Shown: in pieces, positions 7,435 through 15,747 of the stretch
Layout of the letters: each line of letters opens with the position of its first letter
Numbering within the stretch: position 1 is the stretch's first letter
Origin: Actinomadura rupiterrae
GTDB taxonomy: Bacteria > Actinomycetota > Actinomycetes > Streptosporangiales > Streptosporangiaceae
Direction of reading: 5' to 3'
NCBI RefSeq assembly: GCF_024172125.1
Contig: NZ_JAMZEA010000003.1
Span: 868,001 to 932,000, forward strand
DNA: 64,000 nucleotides
The notes under the pieces: model-generated
The model's database searches: none
Told to the model about the DNA's origin: nothing
What the model saw: only the letters and a program-made list of their open reading frames with translations
Translations under genes and position numbers: made by a program

Positions 7435-8534
7435 TGGAAGGTGGGTGGGGGGTGCATGAGGAAGTTTTGGTGGGAGATGTTCCAGGCGTAGGCGCCTGAC
7501 ATGCTGAAAGCGACGATGTCCCCGATGCCGATTTCGGTGACGGGGACTTCGCGTGCGAAGACGTCCTTTGGGGTGCAGAGTTGGCCGACCAGGGTCACTT
7601 CGATATCGCGCACGGGGCGGGCCGAATTCGGGACGATGGTGAACGGCTGGTCGTGCTGTTTGGTCACCGGGGTTCGGAGGTGCATGGTGCCGCCTTTGAG
7701 GATAGCGTACCAGCGGCCGTGGGACGGCTTCAGGTCCAGCACTTCGGTGACGTACCAGCCGCAGTAGACGGTGACGGCTCGGCCGGGCTCGATGCGCAAT
7801 GTTTCACCAGGAAGTGCGAGTCTTGCGATTTCGCGGCCGTAGGTCTCCCAGTCGAAAGTCCGGGTGGGCGAAGAGTAGTCGACGGCCATTCCGCCGCCGA
7901 GGTTGAATTCCGGGTTCTCGATTCCGGCCTTCTCCGCCCACGGACGGGCCCAGTCCAGGATCTCGCGGGACTGGGCCAGGAGGTCCGGGACGTCCAGGCC
8001 GGAGGACAGGTGGGCGTGGACGCCGCGCAACCGCAGCCACGGAGCGGACGCGAGGATGTCGTGGCACTCCTCGATCAGGTCCGGGTCCATGCCGAACGGG
8101 CCGGACATCGCGAGCGCGACGCCCGCCCGGTCGGCGGCGGCGGCGGCGAGGTTCACCCGCACAAGGACGTCCGTTTCGCGGCGTTTGGCGGCGAGGCGGG
8201 CCAGCTCGCGCGGTGACTCGACGTGGACGCGGTCGGCGCGCAGGTCGAGTTCGGAGTCGGTCTTGCCGGGGCCGCCGAAGGCCAGCCGGGCGAAGGGCAC
8301 GGCGTCCAGGACGTGCCGCAACTCGCCCCCGGACGCGACCTCGAAGCCGTCCACGAAGGGCGCGAGCGTCCGGAGGATCGGGGCGTCCGGGTTGGCCTTC
8401 GCGGCGTAGTAGACCTCGATCGGCACCGCGTCGCGGATCCGGCGGGCGTGCGCGGCCAGCGCGTCCAGGTCGTAGACGAAGGCGGGCAGCGGCGGGGCGT
8501 CCGCGATCCAGGATCTCAGCCGGTCGGTGAGCAT
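7419..8534 (-). CDS. Type III PLP-dependent decarboxylase (siderophore/DAP decarboxylase-like)
   Basis: A 371-aa fold-type III enzyme of the Orn/DAP/Arg decarboxylase family. The PLP lysine is in EVYYAAKANPDAP, the glycine loop is FNLGGGMAVDY, EPGRAV contacts the phosphate, and CTPKDVFARE supplies the active-site Cys of the partner subunit. The C-terminus AYAWNISHQNFLMHPPP is typical of decarboxylases encoded with NRPS-independent siderophore genes (SbnH/AcsE type) rather than of LysA. No IucA/IucC-like synthetase or transporter lies nearby, so it is an orphan here. Its 3' end overlaps the truncated PPOX fragment on the other strand. Substrate inference is moderate only. Confidence 0.8.
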   Translation of the reverse strand: MLTDRLRSWIADAPPLPAFVYDLDALAAHARRIRDAVPIEVYYAAKANPDAPILRTLAPFVDGFEVASGGELRHVLDAVPFARLAFGGPGKTDSELDLRADRVHVESPRELARLAAKRRETDVLVRVNLAAAAADRAGVALAMSGPFGMDPDLIEECHDILASAPWLRLRGVHAHLSSGLDVPDLLAQSREILDWARPWAEKAGIENPEFNLGGGMAVDYSSPTRTFDWETYGREIARLALPGETLRIEPGRAVTVYCGWYVTEVLDLKPSHGRWYAILKGGTMHLRTPVTKQHDQPFTIVPNSARPVRDIEVTLVGQLCTPKDVFAREVPVTEIGIGDIVAFSMSGAYAWNISHQNFLMHPPPTFHYLTP

Positions 8535-8581
8535 TCCGCCATTGTCGCCGGGCTGGAAGGATGATCACGGAGGTGTCTTGA

Positions 8582-9295
8582 ATGTCCGAATACCCCGTTC
8601 GTGAGCTGACGGTCGCCGTGGCGCAGCCCAGCACCGCGTCCTACGACGTGGAGGCGAACGCGCTCGCGCACGCCAAGTCCGTTCTCGCCGCCGATGCCCG
8701 TGTTGTGGTGTTTCCCGAGCTCTCGCTGACCGGGTACCACCTGGACGCCGAGCCCGTGGCCCCCGACGACGCGCGGCTCGCGCCGATCATCGCCGCCTGC
8801 GCCGAGACCGGGTCGATCGCGCTGGTCGGCGCGCCCGTCCCCGGCCCATACATCGGGACGCTGGCGATCGACGGCGAGGGCGCGCGCGTCGCCTACGCCA
8901 AGCAGCACCTGCACGGCGAGGAGAACGACCGGTTCCTGCCCGGCCCGAAGCCCGTGGTGCTGGACGTGGACGGCTGGCGGCTCGGGCTCGCGATCTGCCG
9001 CGACACCGGCCAGCCCGTGCACGCCGCGGACACGGCCGCGCTCGGCATCGACGGGTACGTCGCCGGCGTCGTGCACGGCGAGCACGAGCGGCACGTCCAC
9101 GGCGAGCGCGCCCGCCGGGTCGCGGCCGACCACGGCGTCTGGGCTGTCACCTCGGCCTTCGCGGGCCCGACCGGGCACGGCTTCGACCGGACATCCGGAC
9201 GGTCCGGAATCTGGTCGGCGAGCGGCGAGCTGCTCGCCGAGACCGGCCCGGCACCGGACGAGGTGGCCTCCTGCACGTTCGTCCGCAACGACTGA
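8582..9295 (+). CDS. Carbon-nitrogen hydrolase (nitrilase superfamily)
   Basis: A 237-aa cytosolic amidase/nitrilase-fold protein. The Glu-Lys-Cys triad is readable: E46 in VVFPELSLTGY, K107 in AYAKQHLHGEE, and C139 in LAICRDTGQP. The family hydrolyses non-peptide C-N bonds (amides, nitriles, carbamoyl groups); the specific substrate is unknown. It lies 11 bp upstream of an aldo/keto reductase gene with a GGAG site between them, so the two formed an operon before the second gene was split by an integrative element. Confidence 0.88.
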   Translation: MSEYPVRELTVAVAQPSTASYDVEANALAHAKSVLAADARVVVFPELSLTGYHLDAEPVAPDDARLAPIIAACAETGSIALVGAPVPGPYIGTLAIDGEGARVAYAKQHLHGEENDRFLPGPKPVVLDVDGWRLGLAICRDTGQPVHAADTAALGIDGYVAGVVHGEHERHVHGERARRVAADHGVWAVTSAFAGPTGHGFDRTSGRSGIWSASGELLAETGPAPDEVASCTFVRND

Positions 9296-9306
9296 AGGAG
9301 CGCGGT

Positions 9307-9861
9307 ATGCAGCAGGTACGGCTCGGGTCGTCCGGGCTGCGGGTCTCCCGGATCTGCCTGGGGATGATGAGCTACGGCGACCCGTCCAACCGCTCGTGGG
9401 TCCTGGAGCAGGACCAGGCCGAGCCGATCGTCCGGCGGGCGGTGGAGCGCGGCGTCACGTTCTTCGACACCGCCGACGCGTACTCGAACGGACGGTCCGA
9501 GGAGGTCACCGGCGCGCTGCTGGCCAAGCTCTTCGGCCGGCGCGAGGACTACGCGCTCGCCACCAAGGTCTACTTCCCGACCGGCGACGGACCCAACGAC
9601 CGGGGCCTCGGACGCAAGCACGTCATGGCGTCCATCGACGGCTCGCTCCGGCGGCTCGGCACCGACTACGTGGACCTCTACCAGATCCATCGCTGGGACG
9701 ACGAGACGCCGATCGAGGAGACGATGGACGCGCTGCACGATGTCGTGAAGGCCGGAAAGGCCCGCTATATCGGCGCGTCCAGCATGTTCGCCTGGCAGTT
9801 CGCGAAGGCGCAGCACTGCGCGCCGACCCGGTTCATCTCGATGCAGAACCACTACAAATAG
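9307..9861 (+). CDS. Aldo/keto reductase, N-terminal half, interrupted by an integrative element
   Basis: The first 183 residues follow the AKR fold: VRLGSSGLRVSRICLG, FFDTADAYSNG with the catalytic Asp and Tyr, ATKVYF with the Lys, and YQIHRWDDETP with the His. The natural gene reads through QNHY into NLVYREEER, but here an element enters after the codon for Tyr, so only Lys and TAG follow. Joining 9307-9857 to 17311-17710 restores a continuous 316-aa reductase of normal length with no lost or duplicated base. The truncated product lacks the last strands and the NADPH-binding C-terminus and is probably inactive until the element excises. Confidence 0.9.
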   Translation: MQQVRLGSSGLRVSRICLGMMSYGDPSNRSWVLEQDQAEPIVRRAVERGVTFFDTADAYSNGRSEEVTGALLAKLFGRREDYALATKVYFPTGDGPNDRGLGRKHVMASIDGSLRRLGTDYVDLYQIHRWDDETPIEETMDALHDVVKAGKARYIGASSMFAWQFAKAQHCAPTRFISMQNHYK

Positions 9862-9875
9862 TACTTCACTTCATG
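9838..9875. other. attL junction of the integrative element
   Basis: Host sequence GAACCACTAC meets the element at the shared dinucleotide AA (9856-9857), followed by element arm ATAGTACTTCACTTCATG. Only AA is common to both junctions, as expected for a serine recombinase 2-bp core. Confidence 0.85.
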
Positions 9876-10005
9876 CGGGAACGCACGGGAGTTGGCCTCG
9901 ACTACGCAGGGTGAGCGCCACCGCATAGGCGCTGGGCCCAGCTCAGGCCGTCACCCCAACCCCCGCGAATCATCTTCGTGTGATCTACATCACTCTGAAC
10001 GTCTC

Positions 10006-10057
10006 TCGTTGTATGCCGTTGTGTGCCACTGGTTGCCGCTGTTCGCCGTTGTTGACC
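10006..10057 (+). repeat. Five 10-bp iteron-like repeats near the left end of the element
   Basis: Tandem decamers read GTATGCCGTT, GTGTGCCACT, GGTTGCCGCT, GTTCGCCGTT and GTTGACCGAC. The phase is exactly one helical turn. They sit upstream of the rep cluster in otherwise gene-free DNA and could bind Rep or a regulator. Confidence 0.6.
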
Positions 10058-10094
10058 GACCGCGCGGGCGGCTTGCCACCGAGGGGGATTCAGT

Positions 10095-10140
10095 CCCGAA
10101 GGGTTTCGGGTACCTCTTGATATGGAGCCGCATGCATGCG
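10095..10140. other. Inverted repeats upstream of rep
   Basis: CCCGAA-GGGT-TTCGGG (10095-10110) can form a 6-bp hairpin and CGCATGCATGCG (10129-10140) is a perfect 12-bp palindrome. Together with the iterons these are the only clear structures in the roughly 570 bp between attL and the first gene of the element. They are candidate origin or operator sites. Confidence 0.45.
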
Positions 10141-10433
10141 ACTTCGAGGATGGCGAGTGAAAGGCGGGGGTCGGCTCCCCGCCGCCCGAGGCTGAAATGG
10201 TCCTCACACACAAAGAGATAGCCGCTACAAAAATGATCTCCGGGGTGGGCTCCCGGCCGGGTGGGTGCCAGGTGGGACGCGTCCCGCTAATAACCTCAGA
10301 TGGCCCTTACAAGACTCCAAAGGATGTCACTCGCCGCGCAGGGTCAGCCGGGCACGGATACGTGCCTGATCACTGACTCTCGGTTCTCGTTGCCCCGCGC
10401 GCGCTCCTTCTTCCTGAGGAGAGGAGTACCGGG

Positions 10434-10613
10434 TTGGAGCCGAGCCCGGAGGCCAGGCGATGGGGCAAGCGCCAGGCCGAACAGTCGCCGCGTTGGTCCG
10501 ATGCCAAGTGGAATCGCGTGGCCGACATCTTTGGAGTCACCCTGTCGGCCCCAGACGCCGACTCATCCAGCGACGAGCACCAGGCCGCCGAGATCATGCG
10601 GGATGCGGCATGA
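10434..10613 (+). CDS. Small protein encoded upstream of and overlapping rep (TTG start)
   Basis: A 59-codon frame preceded by GAGGAGAGGAGT. It reads from TTG as MEPSPEARRWGKRQAEQSPR, followed by WSDAKWNRVADIFGVTL and an acidic tail. It ends ATGA with the rep start, a sign of translational coupling. Trp- and Arg-rich small proteins of this kind often precede rep genes in actinomycete integrative elements. No known domain is recognised. The TTG start was chosen for its Shine-Dalgarno sequence; a later GTG is possible. Confidence 0.6.
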   Translation: MEPSPEARRWGKRQAEQSPRWSDAKWNRVADIFGVTLSAPDADSSSDEHQAAEIMRDAA

Positions 10614-12046
10614 GTTCCGCGCCGATGCCCGCGCTACCGCCCGAGGTTGCCGCCGCCGTCCAGCGCGCCGAGTTGCCGGACTTCGCCCGCTGGCACGAGA
10701 TGATCAAGTCTGCCGGGGGTTGCGAGCAGCCGATCAGGCTTCGCGGGGAACGCCTGACCGTGGACGGCGAGACCGGTGAGTTGATCGAGTCGTACTCGAC
10801 CGACGACGAGCCGACCGGCTACCTGATCACCGCGTGCGGGAACCGCCGCGCCTCGCGCTGCGCTGCGTGCGCGGAGGTATACCGCGACGACACCTACCAC
10901 CTGATCATTTCTGGCCTCACCGGCGGGAAGGGCGTAGACGAGCAGGTCAGCGGGCACCCGCGTGTGTTCCTGACGTTGACCGCCCCATCCTTTGGTGCCG
11001 TGCACGCCCATCGGGAACGAGGGGGGAAGGTACAGCCGTGCCGTCCGCGCCGCGATGACCCGCTCTGCCAGCACGGACGCGCCGAGGGATGCAGGCGTCG
11101 CCACGCCGCCGATGACGCGATGCTTGGGCAGCCGATCTGCGAGGACTGCTACGACTACCAACGCGCAGTGTTGTGGAACGCCCATGCGCCCGAACTGTGG
11201 CGACGCCTCACGCTCGCCGTTCCTCGCTGGCTGACCGCCGAGTTGGGGATCACCCACAAGGCGCTCCGAGCGCAGGCACGGATCTCGTATGCGCGGGTGA
11301 TCGAGTACCAGCGCCGAGGGCTGATCCATTTCCATGCCGTGGTGCGTCTCGACGGACCGGACGGCCCGGAGCAGCCACCGCCCGCGTGGGCCAGCTCCTC
11401 CCTGTTGGAACGTGCGTTGCGGGCCGCCGTCTCAGAGGTGTCGGTACCGATCCCAGCGCCGGACGGGCAAAGCCAGCCGGAGGAGGTGCGGTGGGGCAGG
11501 CAAGTGGACGTGCAGGCGATCCAGGTCGCCGCCCAGTTGGACGGGATCGCAGACAAGCACGTCGCCCGGTACATCGCCAAGTACGCGACTAAGGGAGCCG
11601 AGGATTCGGGCACGGTGGACCGGCCGATTCGCTTCCCCAGCCAGATCCGCACGTTGAAGGTGTCCGAGCACGCCCGCCGCATGATCTGGGCATGCTTTGC
11701 GTTGGCCGACCAGCCCGAGTACGGGGATCTGCGGTTGCGGAACTGGGCCCACATGCTCGGCTACGGCGGGCATTTCTCTTCCAAGTCCCGCCGCTATTCG
11801 GTCACCCTCACCCAGCTCCGCGAGGCCCGCGCCGAGTTCGCCGCGCAGGCAGCACGCCAGGCCGAAGGCTTGCCCGAGCCGGACCCGAACCGGAACGTGG
11901 TGAGCACAGGCCGATGGAAGTACGCCGGATCTGGGCTGTTGCACGGCGAGCACTTCTGGGCCGAGCAGGCCCGCGACCGCATCCAGAAGGCGCGACGCGT
12001 CCGGCAGAGCATCACCGAGCGTGACCAGCAGCGGAAGGCGAGCTAG
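10610..12046 (+). CDS. Replication initiator protein, RepSA (pSAM2) type
   Basis: A 478-aa initiator of rolling-circle-type replication. Diagnostic pieces are VFLTLTAPSFGAVH (motif 1), GLIHFHAVVRLDG with the His-x-His metal motif at H240/H242, and YIAKYATKGAE with candidate nicking Tyr321 or Tyr325. Cys pairs in CAACAEVYRDD, CRPRRDDPLCQHG and CEDCYDYQ suggest a zinc site. ATG 10610 overlaps the preceding small gene (ATGA); the longer open frame upstream is a shadow. Rep proteins of this class let actinomycete integrative elements replicate transiently after excision. A strong terminator follows. Confidence 0.9.
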   Translation: MSSAPMPALPPEVAAAVQRAELPDFARWHEMIKSAGGCEQPIRLRGERLTVDGETGELIESYSTDDEPTGYLITACGNRRASRCAACAEVYRDDTYHLIISGLTGGKGVDEQVSGHPRVFLTLTAPSFGAVHAHRERGGKVQPCRPRRDDPLCQHGRAEGCRRRHAADDAMLGQPICEDCYDYQRAVLWNAHAPELWRRLTLAVPRWLTAELGITHKALRAQARISYARVIEYQRRGLIHFHAVVRLDGPDGPEQPPPAWASSSLLERALRAAVSEVSVPIPAPDGQSQPEEVRWGRQVDVQAIQVAAQLDGIADKHVARYIAKYATKGAEDSGTVDRPIRFPSQIRTLKVSEHARRMIWACFALADQPEYGDLRLRNWAHMLGYGGHFSSKSRRYSVTLTQLREARAEFAAQAARQAEGLPEPDPNRNVVSTGRWKYAGSGLLHGEHFWAEQARDRIQKARRVRQSITERDQQRKAS

Positions 12047-12088
12047 CCCGGACCACCCGACGTCGAGAAGTTTCATTACAGGGTCAAG

Positions 12089-12120
12089 GGCGGGCCGCTC
12101 ACGCGGCCCGCCTTCGGTTT
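12089..12120 (+). terminator. Intrinsic terminator of rep
   Basis: GGCGGGCCGC-TCAC-GCGGCCCGCC forms a perfect 10-bp stem followed by TTCGGTTT. Confidence 0.8.
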
Positions 12121-12596
12121 GGTTGAGCGGGATCGAACAAGGGGGATTCGCATCCCCCTTGACCCCGGCGTGCCGGAGGACTCATTCGCGCGATTCTGTC
12201 TGGCACGGGGTGACGGCAGTTCGCGCGAACAAGCCCTCCGGAACGGTCTCCGGTAGACAACGACTGAGAAGGGGCTTCGCCTTGCTGAGGGAGCCCGAGA
12301 CGGCAGCGCAGAGGCGGGGGCCGGGTTGCGTGGCTGGGCCCGCCCACAGCACGCCCTGAGCCCGCTTGGCGGCCGCACGCGCTTTGCGCGTGCGGCCTGG
12401 GGGCCGTTCGCAGCGCGACGGCCGCAGCGGGCTCCGGGAAGGCTGTGGACGGCCCGCCCGCACCGCACCGCCCGTGGCTGGGCCAGGCCCCCGCAACGGG
12501 GAACTCCATCCACCGTGACCGCAGACATGCCAAGGGCTGGGATCGGGAAATTCTCCGAACCCAGCCCAATGCATCAGGTCGCACGGCACCACGTAC
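12121..12596. other. Structured non-coding region after rep (candidate replication origin)
   Basis: No credible gene in about 470 bp. CAAGGGGGAT-TCGC-ATCCCCCTTG (12138-12161) is a perfect 10-bp hairpin and GGCCGCACGCGC-TTT-GCGCGTGCGGCC (12371-12397) a perfect 12-bp hairpin; the surrounding DNA is rich in shorter dyads. In rolling-circle elements the double- or single-strand origin often lies beside rep, so this is the best origin candidate. That is inference, since no nick-site consensus was matched. Confidence 0.45.
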
Positions 12597-13091
12597 CTAC
12601 AGCGAGAAACGAGCTTCCTCTCCGGCCGGGGGCGTGGCCGTGCCGTCCATGGTCTCGAATCGGTCGAGGTCGGTTTGGGCGTGGCTGAGGAGCATGTGCG
12701 CGCCGCCGAGGACGTCACGGCAGGAGGACAGGTTCACCATGGCCTGATCAAGCGCATGCAGCCTCTCCCATGCTTGCCCGCCGTTCGCTTCGTCCCACAC
12801 CGCCCCCTCGGCAACGGTTGCGCGATGGGTGTCGGTCAGACCGCGCCCCACGTCCCCGAGCATCACGAGAAGCTGATCAAAGATGTCGAACAGCCAGGTC
12901 AGCAACTCGCCGGTCTCCTCCACCGGCAGCGTGCCCGACGCCGACACCGCTTGGCGGAGCAGGTCCGCCGCATCATGGGTGGCCTCGGCCATCACCAGGA
13001 CCGCCGCCCCCGGCTTCGCCTCCTCGGACCCGCCGGCCGACTCGTCAGACCGAACCCCGGACACCCCTTCGCGTTCGGGTTCATCGTGCAT
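12597..13091 (-). CDS. Hypothetical helical protein of the element
   Basis: A 164-aa protein beginning MHDEPEREGVSGVRSDESAG (acidic, disordered), followed by a long helical part (AADLLRQAVSASGTLPVEE, LLTWLFDIFDQLLVMLGDVG, ALDQAMVNLSSCRDVLGGAH). Such helices suggest a four-helix or coiled-coil protein. Similar unnamed proteins occur in actinomycete integrative elements. ATG 13091 overlaps the end of the upstream gene by 11 bp; the frame further upstream is a shadow of that gene. Last gene of a three-gene minus-strand operon. Function unknown. Confidence 0.65.
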   Translation of the reverse strand: MHDEPEREGVSGVRSDESAGGSEEAKPGAAVLVMAEATHDAADLLRQAVSASGTLPVEETGELLTWLFDIFDQLLVMLGDVGRGLTDTHRATVAEGAVWDEANGGQAWERLHALDQAMVNLSSCRDVLGGAHMLLSHAQTDLDRFETMDGTATPPAGEEARFSL

Positions 13092-13365
13092 GTTCGGCCC
13101 GTGATCCCGTGTTCGGCCAGGGCCAGCCGTCCGCCTGAACCACCGCATCGCGCAACTCCCGAGGGCTGATCGCTTCCACCAGGCGCGACCCACCACCCAC
13201 GCGGACCATCGCCCACCACGAACACGTGGCCCGGCCGTACCACGCCATCTCGACCCGGCACCCGAACTCGGACTCAATCGCCCGCGTCACCGGCCCGGCA
13301 TCCAGGCCCGCCGGAAGCTCCACCCGACCAGCATCGACACCGCCGGACAACCCGCCGCCCATCAC
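13081..13365 (-). CDS. Hypothetical protein, middle gene of the three-gene operon
   Basis: A 94-aa protein with no recognised domain. It contains GRVELPAGLDAGPVTRAIES, GCRVEMAWYGRATCSWWAMV, and LVEAISPRELRDAVVQADGW. The alternating pattern looks like a small alpha/beta domain. It overlaps the neighbour on each side (4 bp upstream, 11 bp downstream), which supports real, coupled translation. Confidence 0.6.
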   Translation of the reverse strand: MMGGGLSGGVDAGRVELPAGLDAGPVTRAIESEFGCRVEMAWYGRATCSWWAMVRVGGGSRLVEAISPRELRDAVVQADGWPWPNTGSRAEHAR

Positions 13366-13760
13366 GACACCCCAGCGTTAGCGAACGGCACCGCCAACAC
13401 CCGCGCGATAGCCTCAGCCGCCCGCACCGCATCCCCCGCCGGACACAACCGCTCCAGCTCCACAGGCGGAGCCCCGCACGAGTCGTCCCCCACCGGACGC
13501 GGCGACGTCCAGGCCCACCACCACCACAATTGGTGGTCAGGCCAGTCCGGACGGCACCACACTTCCTGACTCAACCCAGGAGAGACGGCCGCACCCACCG
13601 GGTCATCAGGGGCAGGCTCACCGGCCGGGTTGCGCGCCCAAACCGCGCCATGACCCCGCACCCTCGCCACCAGGCCCCGCGCGGCCAACTCCACCACCAG
13701 CGCACGCGCCGCAGGAGCCCACACCGACGCCTCAGCCTCACTCAACGGCTGCTCACCCAC
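13362..13760 (-). CDS. Hypothetical protein, first gene of the three-gene operon
   Basis: A 132-aa protein starting MGEQPLSEAEASVWAPAARA, with a Trp-rich centre (DHQLWWWWAWTSPRP) and a C-terminal helix resembling the end of small actinomycete proteins that carry VELERLCPAGD and RAAEAIARVL. No domain is recognised. Its stop overlaps the next start (ATGA). The unusual W4 run comes from consecutive TGG codons (CCA triplets on the plus strand). Confidence 0.6.
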   Translation of the reverse strand: MGEQPLSEAEASVWAPAARALVVELAARGLVARVRGHGAVWARNPAGEPAPDDPVGAAVSPGLSQEVWCRPDWPDHQLWWWWAWTSPRPVGDDSCGAPPVELERLCPAGDAVRAAEAIARVLAVPFANAGVS

Positions 13761-14262
13761 CGCCTACCCCCTTCCCAGGGTTGGAAGCGGGACCGGTGAA
13801 CCGGGGACATGACCCGAGAAGCGACACCACCCCGTGGAAAGGAGGCACCGCAGCCACCCACACCAGAACACCGGCCCCGCAGCTCATCACGCCGCCCGCA
13901 CGGCCCTCACCGACGAGCACCAGGAGCACGGCCGCCGCATACGTTCTGGGCCCGTACGTGAGTTCCGAACCAGGACGAGCCGACGAGGGGAAACCCACTT
14001 CCATCCGCGTCCACCACAGGACAGGCACTGACCCGCATTGCCTGGTTCGCCCAACTCATGGCCTCCGTGCTCGCATGGGGCTCACCCGGAACCGAGGAGC
14101 CAGGCCGCCCCATCTCTCAACGGGGCTTGTCGGCCTGTTTCGAGACTCGCGTCAGAGCCGCCATTGCGGACCATGTGAAGCCCCATGTGAAATGTGAGTA
14201 GCCCGAGGGAGCCGGGCTGACCCGCGCTACGCTCAGCGAAGGCACGGCCGGAAGGACGCCCC
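13761..14262. other. Intergenic region within the element, no confident gene
   Basis: About 500 bp between the minus-strand small operon and the plus-strand HTH-TPR gene. Several short frames exist on both strands, one plus-strand frame near 14040-14205 reading coding-like residues (TRIAWFAQLMASVLAWGS), but none has a good start and ribosome binding site. It must hold the divergent promoters of the flanking genes. No strong hairpin or repeat was noticed. Confidence 0.4.
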
Positions 14263-15642
14263 ATGGCTGACCGCAATGACGCTCTTGCCGCACTTGTCGC
14301 CGAGGCAGGTTGCACCGAGGCATGGCTAGCGGGCCGTGTCAACGCTCTGGCCGCAGTCGGAGGCGTAGCCCTCACGTACGACTACAGCGCCGTTTACCGC
14401 TGGATCGAGAAGGGGCAGAAGCCGCGCAAGGGCGTAGCCCGTTTCGTCGCCGCCGCCTTGAGTGAACGGCTTGGCCGCCGCATCAGCCCCGCCGATTTCG
14501 GCATGGGGGATGAGGCTTCGTTGGCCGAGCGCGGACTGACCTACTCCGCTAGCCCACTCGCTACGGTGGAGACGGTTCTTGAGCTCGGGAGAGCAGACGT
14601 GAAACGACGCACCTTGATCACCAAGTCCCCCTACCTAGTCGCCGCACTCGCCATCCCCAGTCGAGATTGGCTGTTGGCCACGCTCGACGAACAGCAGGAC
14701 TCACGCGGCCCCCGCAAGGTGGGCATGCAACAGGTCGAGGGCATCCGGGAGATGTTCCGCCACTTCCAGGAGATGGACGTCATGCGCGGCGGCGGACACG
14801 CGCGCATCGCACTCGTCCAGTACATGGACGACTTCGTGATGCCCCTGCTTCGCCAGCCCCACCCGGAAGAAGTCGGCAAGGCCCTCTACGAGGCGGCAAG
14901 CGAACAGTGCTACCTCGTGGGCTGGATGGCCTACGACGATGGACAGCACGGACTAGCCGAGCGCTACCTCATCCAGTCCCTTCGCCTTGCCCAGGCGTCC
15001 GGGAACGCGCCCCTTGGGGCGCATGTGCTCGCGGGCATGTCCGATCAGGCCAACCTTCTCGGGCACCCCAAGGAAGCGATCTCGCTTGCCAAGGCCGGTC
15101 AGCACGCGATCACCGCAGACGACTCGCCCGCCTGTCTCACTGACCTCTACGTGCTGGAAGCCCGTGCTCAGGCAGTAGTCGGCAACGACGACCAGGCAGC
15201 CCGAGCAGTCGGCAAGGCTGAAACGCTCTTCGAGCGGATCAAGCACGAGAACGAACCTGAGTGGGCCCGCTTCATCGACCGCGCCTATGTCTTCGGCGAG
15301 GCCGCCCACACGTACCGTGACCTAGGGTTCCGCAACCCCAAGTACGCCAAGCGTGGCGAGGAGTTCGCGACCGAATCGCTCAACGAGGCCACGCGACAGC
15401 GACGGGCGAGGCGAGGTTCCCTCAGTTACGCCGCCCGCGCCCTCACCCACCTACAGCGCAGCAACGCCGCCCAGGCAGGCCACGAAGCCCTACAGGTTCT
15501 CAACCTCGCAGGCCAGATCACTTCCAGCCGCACCCACGAGACGATTCGAGACCTCAGCCACCGGTTCAAGGGATACGAATCCGAGCCCGAGGTTGCCGAG
15601 TTCATCGGCCGCGCCCGCACGGAGTTCAACATCGCGGCCTGA
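14263..15642 (+). CDS. HTH-TPR transcriptional regulator of the element
   Basis: A 459-aa protein. The N-terminal about 90 residues resemble an XRE-like DNA-binding region (EAWLAGRVNALAAVGG, YDYSAVYRWIEKGQKP, FVAAALSERLGRRISPADFG), followed by a long TPR-like helical array (AERYLIQSLRLAQASGNAPL, ANLLGHPKEAISLAKAGQHA, and further repeats). This architecture is common for Streptomyces regulators whose TPR part senses a peptide or partner. Being the only large regulator in the element, it probably controls excision, rep or the small operon; that is inference. A strong terminator follows. Confidence 0.85.
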   Translation: MADRNDALAALVAEAGCTEAWLAGRVNALAAVGGVALTYDYSAVYRWIEKGQKPRKGVARFVAAALSERLGRRISPADFGMGDEASLAERGLTYSASPLATVETVLELGRADVKRRTLITKSPYLVAALAIPSRDWLLATLDEQQDSRGPRKVGMQQVEGIREMFRHFQEMDVMRGGGHARIALVQYMDDFVMPLLRQPHPEEVGKALYEAASEQCYLVGWMAYDDGQHGLAERYLIQSLRLAQASGNAPLGAHVLAGMSDQANLLGHPKEAISLAKAGQHAITADDSPACLTDLYVLEARAQAVVGNDDQAARAVGKAETLFERIKHENEPEWARFIDRAYVFGEAAHTYRDLGFRNPKYAKRGEEFATESLNEATRQRRARRGSLSYAARALTHLQRSNAAQAGHEALQVLNLAGQITSSRTHETIRDLSHRFKGYESEPEVAEFIGRARTEFNIAA

Positions 15643-15654
15643 GCACCACCCTGA

Positions 15655-15690
15655 GAAGCCCTCGCGTAAGTCATACGCGAGGGCTTCTTC
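15655..15690. terminator. Strong bidirectional terminator
   Basis: GAAGCCCTCGCGTA-AGTCA-TACGCGAGGGCTTC is a perfect 14-bp stem, flanked by A-rich (5') and TTCC (3') bases. It sits between the convergent HTH-TPR and integrase genes and can serve both. Confidence 0.85.
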
Positions 15691-15747
15691 CTGCCGTCCG
15701 AGACCGAGGCGCGCGGACTGCCCGGCAGGCCACTTCACGCGTTCGCG

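Noticed and set aside
10300..10779. Plus-strand frame upstream of rep as an excisionase
   Set aside because: Poor composition, no ribosome binding site, and it overlaps the better-supported TTG-start small gene in another frame.
13781..14197. Overlapping frames on both strands in the gap before the HTH-TPR gene
   Set aside because: None has both a plausible start with ribosome binding site and protein-like composition.
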